This document shows positions 61,240 to 64,000 of a DNA stretch of 64,000 nt, piece by piece. The notes under the pieces were generated by a model. That model worked only from the letters and a program-made list of their open reading frames with translations. It had not been told where the DNA came from and did not search any database. The stretch is taken from the NCBI GenBank assembly GCA_037903355.1, contig JBAJFE010000042.1, forward strand, positions 1,128,001-1,192,000. Reading direction: 5' to 3'. Every line of letters begins with the position of its first letter. Position 1 is the stretch's first letter. The DNA is from Trichuris trichiura. Lineage: Eukaryota; Nematoda; Enoplea; Trichinellida; Trichuridae. Made by a program: the position numbers and the translations under genes.

Positions 61240-61585
61240 TTAAGGCATTGAAACGAAACTATTGCCGCCGTTTGCTTTTTCGCCTTTTCTTTGGAACATT
61301 GCATTTCGCAAAGTCAGCTGTGGACTGTTTGCAAGTCTGTTACGTGCTGGAGATGAAGCTGAATTTTTTCTGCTCGCATGATTACCGCTTGATATGCATT
61401 GACCGTTAGTTGGACGCGCTGCTGCATTGATGCTAGCTTTGCAGATAATGCAATACATGGAATACTGGAGAAAATCTGACTACTTACCGCATCTTCGACA
61501 GGTCGTATGGTTGTTGAGTCAGTTGGTATTTTCGACTGGTGCTACCTAACATCGCAATGTGACCAATGATGTTTTGTCGACGCAT
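61240..61585 (-). CDS. Candidate unidentified gene, last two exons
   Basis: On the - strand exon 61585-61488 (from an ATG; the frame is open to 61597) ends at a GTAAGT donor. It joins across a 55-bp intron, typical here, to 61432-61240 ending in TAA. The product reads MRRQNIIGHIAMLGSTSRKY...DLSKMR then INAAARPTNGQ...NSASSPARNRLANSPQLTLR...SFVSMP, a Ser/Asn/Arg-rich tail. A further exon-like piece upstream (61804-61737, GHKTIDFIEEKVNQLSKTVM) has good splice sites but cannot be joined in frame. No family recognised. Confidence 0.35.
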
Positions 61586-62002
61586 TTGGAGTGGACGCTA
61601 GGTCGCATTTCTTAATCTACAAGTAAAACGAACAATTGTGAATTGGTAGGTTTTACTCAAACTGCCTGGAGGAAAACAGTATAAGAAGATGCTTTGAAAA
61701 TGTCATCTTTAATAAGTTAGTTCTGAAACAACTCACATCCGTTTCATTACGGTTTTAGACAGCTGATTAACCTTTTCTTCGATAAAATCAATTGTTTTGT
61801 GTCCCTGATAAATTCATACTTCCTCTAACGTAAATAACCTATTTCTGCGTGTTGGTCGTGCTTACCCTAAAGAAATGGTCTTAAAAGCGGTTACTTCCTA
61901 CACAACAGGCTTACTTTTAACAGTTGAAAAGGGAAAGCACTCTACGTATTACTCTTGAAAACTGGGTGCTTTGTAACGGGCTGTATTCTCATGGTTGTAA
62001 GG

Positions 62003-62190
62003 TCTTTTACGGCTTTTCCCGTTTTTTCGTCGTGCTGTTATCTGTAATTAAACTAAAACAACTGCTCTACCAACGGATGGATGAGCCGTTATTAAGAAAA
62101 TGTACAGATATCAACACACTCAACTTTTTTAATGTTCACAGCTTTCGGAACGCTCTAGTTCCGTCGTCACGCTCTAGTTCCACCACAGGA
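62003..62190. repeat. Half-copy of the 47.2 kb palindromic element with hammerhead-like core
   Basis: Shares CGTTTTTTC, CTCTACCAACGGATGGATGA and GAGCCGTTATTAAG with the 47.2 kb element. The - strand at 62170-62140 reads TGACGACGGAACTAGAGCGT then TCCGAAAGCTG: core, 6-bp stem CGGAAC/GTTCCG, and AAAGCT. It lies just downstream of the last recognised adenylosuccinate synthetase exon. Confidence 0.6.
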
Positions 62191-62279
62191 TAGGTAAGAA
62201 AGAATAAGTAATCATAGAAGGCAGCTATTTATATTATAAATTTCTGCCCAAACCGTACAGAATGATAATTAATACTTAC

Positions 62280-63627
62280 TTGGAACGCCAACTAATTCTT
62301 CAATTCTCTGCACGTACTTTGGAGCATTCAAAGGCAATTGGTTAAATTCCGTTACATTTTGAATACTTTCTTTCCAACCCGGAAGCACTTCGTAATCTAC
62401 CTCTACCTGTGCAAACTTAGAGGCTCAAGCTGAAGAAAAAATGATATCCAATCGGATAAGGAATATGAATACCTAACCTAATGAATCCTGTATTGCAGTA
62501 TCATTCAGCTTATAGCTTACTCCTATTTTTATTTCTTCAAATGTATCCAGCACATCGAACTTCGCCAGAGCTAGTCTAAGCAAACTATTAATGACAGCAT
62601 GACCGTTGGTAATGAATTTATCTGAACTTGGTAAAGCCGTTGACGGCGTTGGAATACTTACGCAGCATTATATCCAGCCAACCGCAACGACGAGGACGTC
62701 CAGTTGTAACGCCATATTCGTGACCGATTTTTCTTAGCGTTTTTCCAATTTCCTGCAGGAATCAACGCTTATCCTTTGGCGTAATTATCAGCTGAATCAC
62801 GTCGTTTAATTCAGTTGGAAATGGACCATCGCCCACTCTTGTTTCGTAAGCTTTTACAATACCAATTATGTGACTAACTCTTCGTGGACTAATATCAAGA
62901 CCAGTCAGAACTCCCCCGACGGAACAATTATTCCTTGTTACGTAAGGATATGTACTGCAAAAGGGGCTTTTTGCAAGCGCTACGCGGCAAAAAAACATAC
63001 CGAAATCAATACCCAACAAAGTGCCATTTGCACCTTCGACGAGAACATTTTTCGGAGTTGGACCACTAAGAGCGTCGTGCAAATAACGCACAGTGTTACA
63101 AACCAGACCAAGTGACGTCAATTTCTCCGCATATTTCTGAAGGAGCAAAAGTTCTAAGCGATTGGGTGCATCCCATGGCACCGGAACTGTACTTTGTACT
63201 TTTGTAGCTCCGATTCTATGCATACGTCCAAAGATGGGAATTGCACCGTAGTTAATTGAACAAGTCGCACAAACTTTTGACGAAAATCGTCGAAATTATC
63301 ATTCAAATCGGCAATGCGTAACTCATTTCTCCAAGACCGCATGAAAATACAATATGGTACTCAGACAAGAATAACTATACAGGAAATTCGAAGCAACAAC
63401 CTTATTAGCATAAGTGGGTCCAATTCTGGAAGGAAAGCATTAATATAGCTGTATCTAACAAGCATAGCTACCATCATTGACTAGAACCTCAACGACACAA
63501 TGAAATGGTGAAACTTATACCTGACTCCTGCGCTATCTTGCTCTCGAATACATTCGATCACTTGATGGAAGTCGAAAACTAAATCTCCCTTTGTTCCATT
63601 AACCAATTGATGATCTTGATATTTCAC
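62280..63627 (-). CDS. ADSS: Adenylosuccinate synthetase, N- and C-terminal ends missing
   Basis: Converts IMP, aspartate and GTP to adenylosuccinate, the first step from IMP to AMP (cytosolic). Exons on the - strand: 63627-63521, 63425-63381, 63328-63193, 63136-63000, 62954-62801, 62752-62662, 62621-62478 and 62423-62280. Conserved blocks seen: [20 protein letters not shown]-type [38 protein letters not shown]-type [51 protein letters not shown] and VLPGW. The GTP-binding P-loop exon is beyond the right edge. The last ~15 residues were not found; the final visible exon ends at a perfect GTAAGT donor. The boundary 63000/62954 does not fit GT-AG in frame (see findings). The 63425-63381 exon end and the 62423 acceptor are less certain. 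Confidence 0.9.
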
Positions 63628-64000
63628 CTACATGAGCCCTTTCTGATATTATTAGGGCGTCCTTGCCAGTCCTTCATTTTCGTAATGCTATTCTTCTCCA
63701 ATTGTGAGAAAAAGAAAGGTAAATGAATTTCTGTATCAGTGCCTAAATGATACGCTGGAGTATAGGCGAAAGGCCGCTTTTTCAAATACCTAACGAGGAG
63801 AGCTTAAGCGCTCTTTGCCTAATTGAAAGCAACTACTCAGAATGCCAGTTTGCGTTAAGAGTTTATCGGGGTCAGCCATGCGCCGTTTTCAACAATTACA
63901 GATGATAGGAATTACGTTCGCAGAACAGCGGCTTCTCGAAAGCATCGTCTAAGAAAATGTTTTCACGGGCTGATTATTCCATACTTCAATAACGCAATGC
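63628..64000 (-). other. Upstream intron of the adenylosuccinate synthetase gene
   Basis: No conserved block of the enzyme's N-terminal region (GDEGKGK P-loop, NNAGHT) was found here, so this is probably intron. The preceding exons lie to the right of the window. Confidence 0.5.

Noticed and set aside
61314..61488. A coil-like alternative reading (IPCIALSAKLASMQQRVQL...) of the second exon near 61.4 kb
   Set aside because: It would need a 23-bp intron, far below the 45-60 bp minimum seen here. The 55-bp alternative gives a different frame.

Overview
The window is eukaryotic nuclear DNA, most likely from a nematode. The evidence is intron size (about 45-60 bp almost throughout), GT-AG splice sites with short TTTCAG/TTTTAG-type acceptors, and a giant secreted Kunitz/thyroglobulin/lustrin protein of the kind known from nematode cuticle and moulting inhibitors (MLT-11-like). 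I cannot fix the species. An early-branching (enoplean) nematode would fit, but that is a guess.

Bases 1-21,030 are gene-dense, and all recognised genes there are on the + strand. They are the 3' three-quarters of RTF1 (Paf1 complex, transcription elongation), ZFPL1 (Golgi membrane RING-like protein, with a 4.1 kb last intron holding a 164-nt hairpin), and a gene of about 38 exons encoding a secreted protein of about 1,830 residues. That protein has twelve Kunitz domains, one thyroglobulin type-1 domain, two lustrin-type Cys-rich domains, a block of antistasin-like Cys-rich repeats and a long Pro-rich tail. Exon models were built by hand, and reading phases agree from end to end.

Bases 21,030-62,000 are repeat-rich with no gene I can name. 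They contain a 2 kb segmental duplication (22.6 and 28.2 kb) with an unusually conserved ~185-nt core and two hAT-type MITEs with 8-bp target duplications. There is also a degenerate ~450-bp satellite array of seven units (34.3-37.3 kb), a 41-bp minisatellite (41.0-41.5 kb), a 21-bp repeat (45 kb), a 332-bp palindrome (47.2-47.5 kb) and a long TG/CGTGTGTG tract (50.3-50.6 kb). A decayed Penelope-like retroelement lies at 52.9-54.1 kb. Scattered through the region are about ten copies of a hammerhead-ribozyme-like core, CTGANGA-stem-GAAAGCTC, typical of Penelope-like elements. Three sets of short, phase-compatible exons suggest unrecognised genes: + strand 27.3-33.2 kb, - strand 43.1-44.3 kb, and - strand 61.2-61.6 kb.

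The right end (62.28-63.63 kb, - strand) carries eight exons of adenylosuccinate synthetase (purine synthesis). Its N-terminal exons lie beyond the window and its last exon was not found. One intron of this gene does not fit GT-AG splicing in frame.

The recognised genes are unrelated housekeeping genes plus one extracellular protease-inhibitor gene. I see no bacterial-type operon or defence system.
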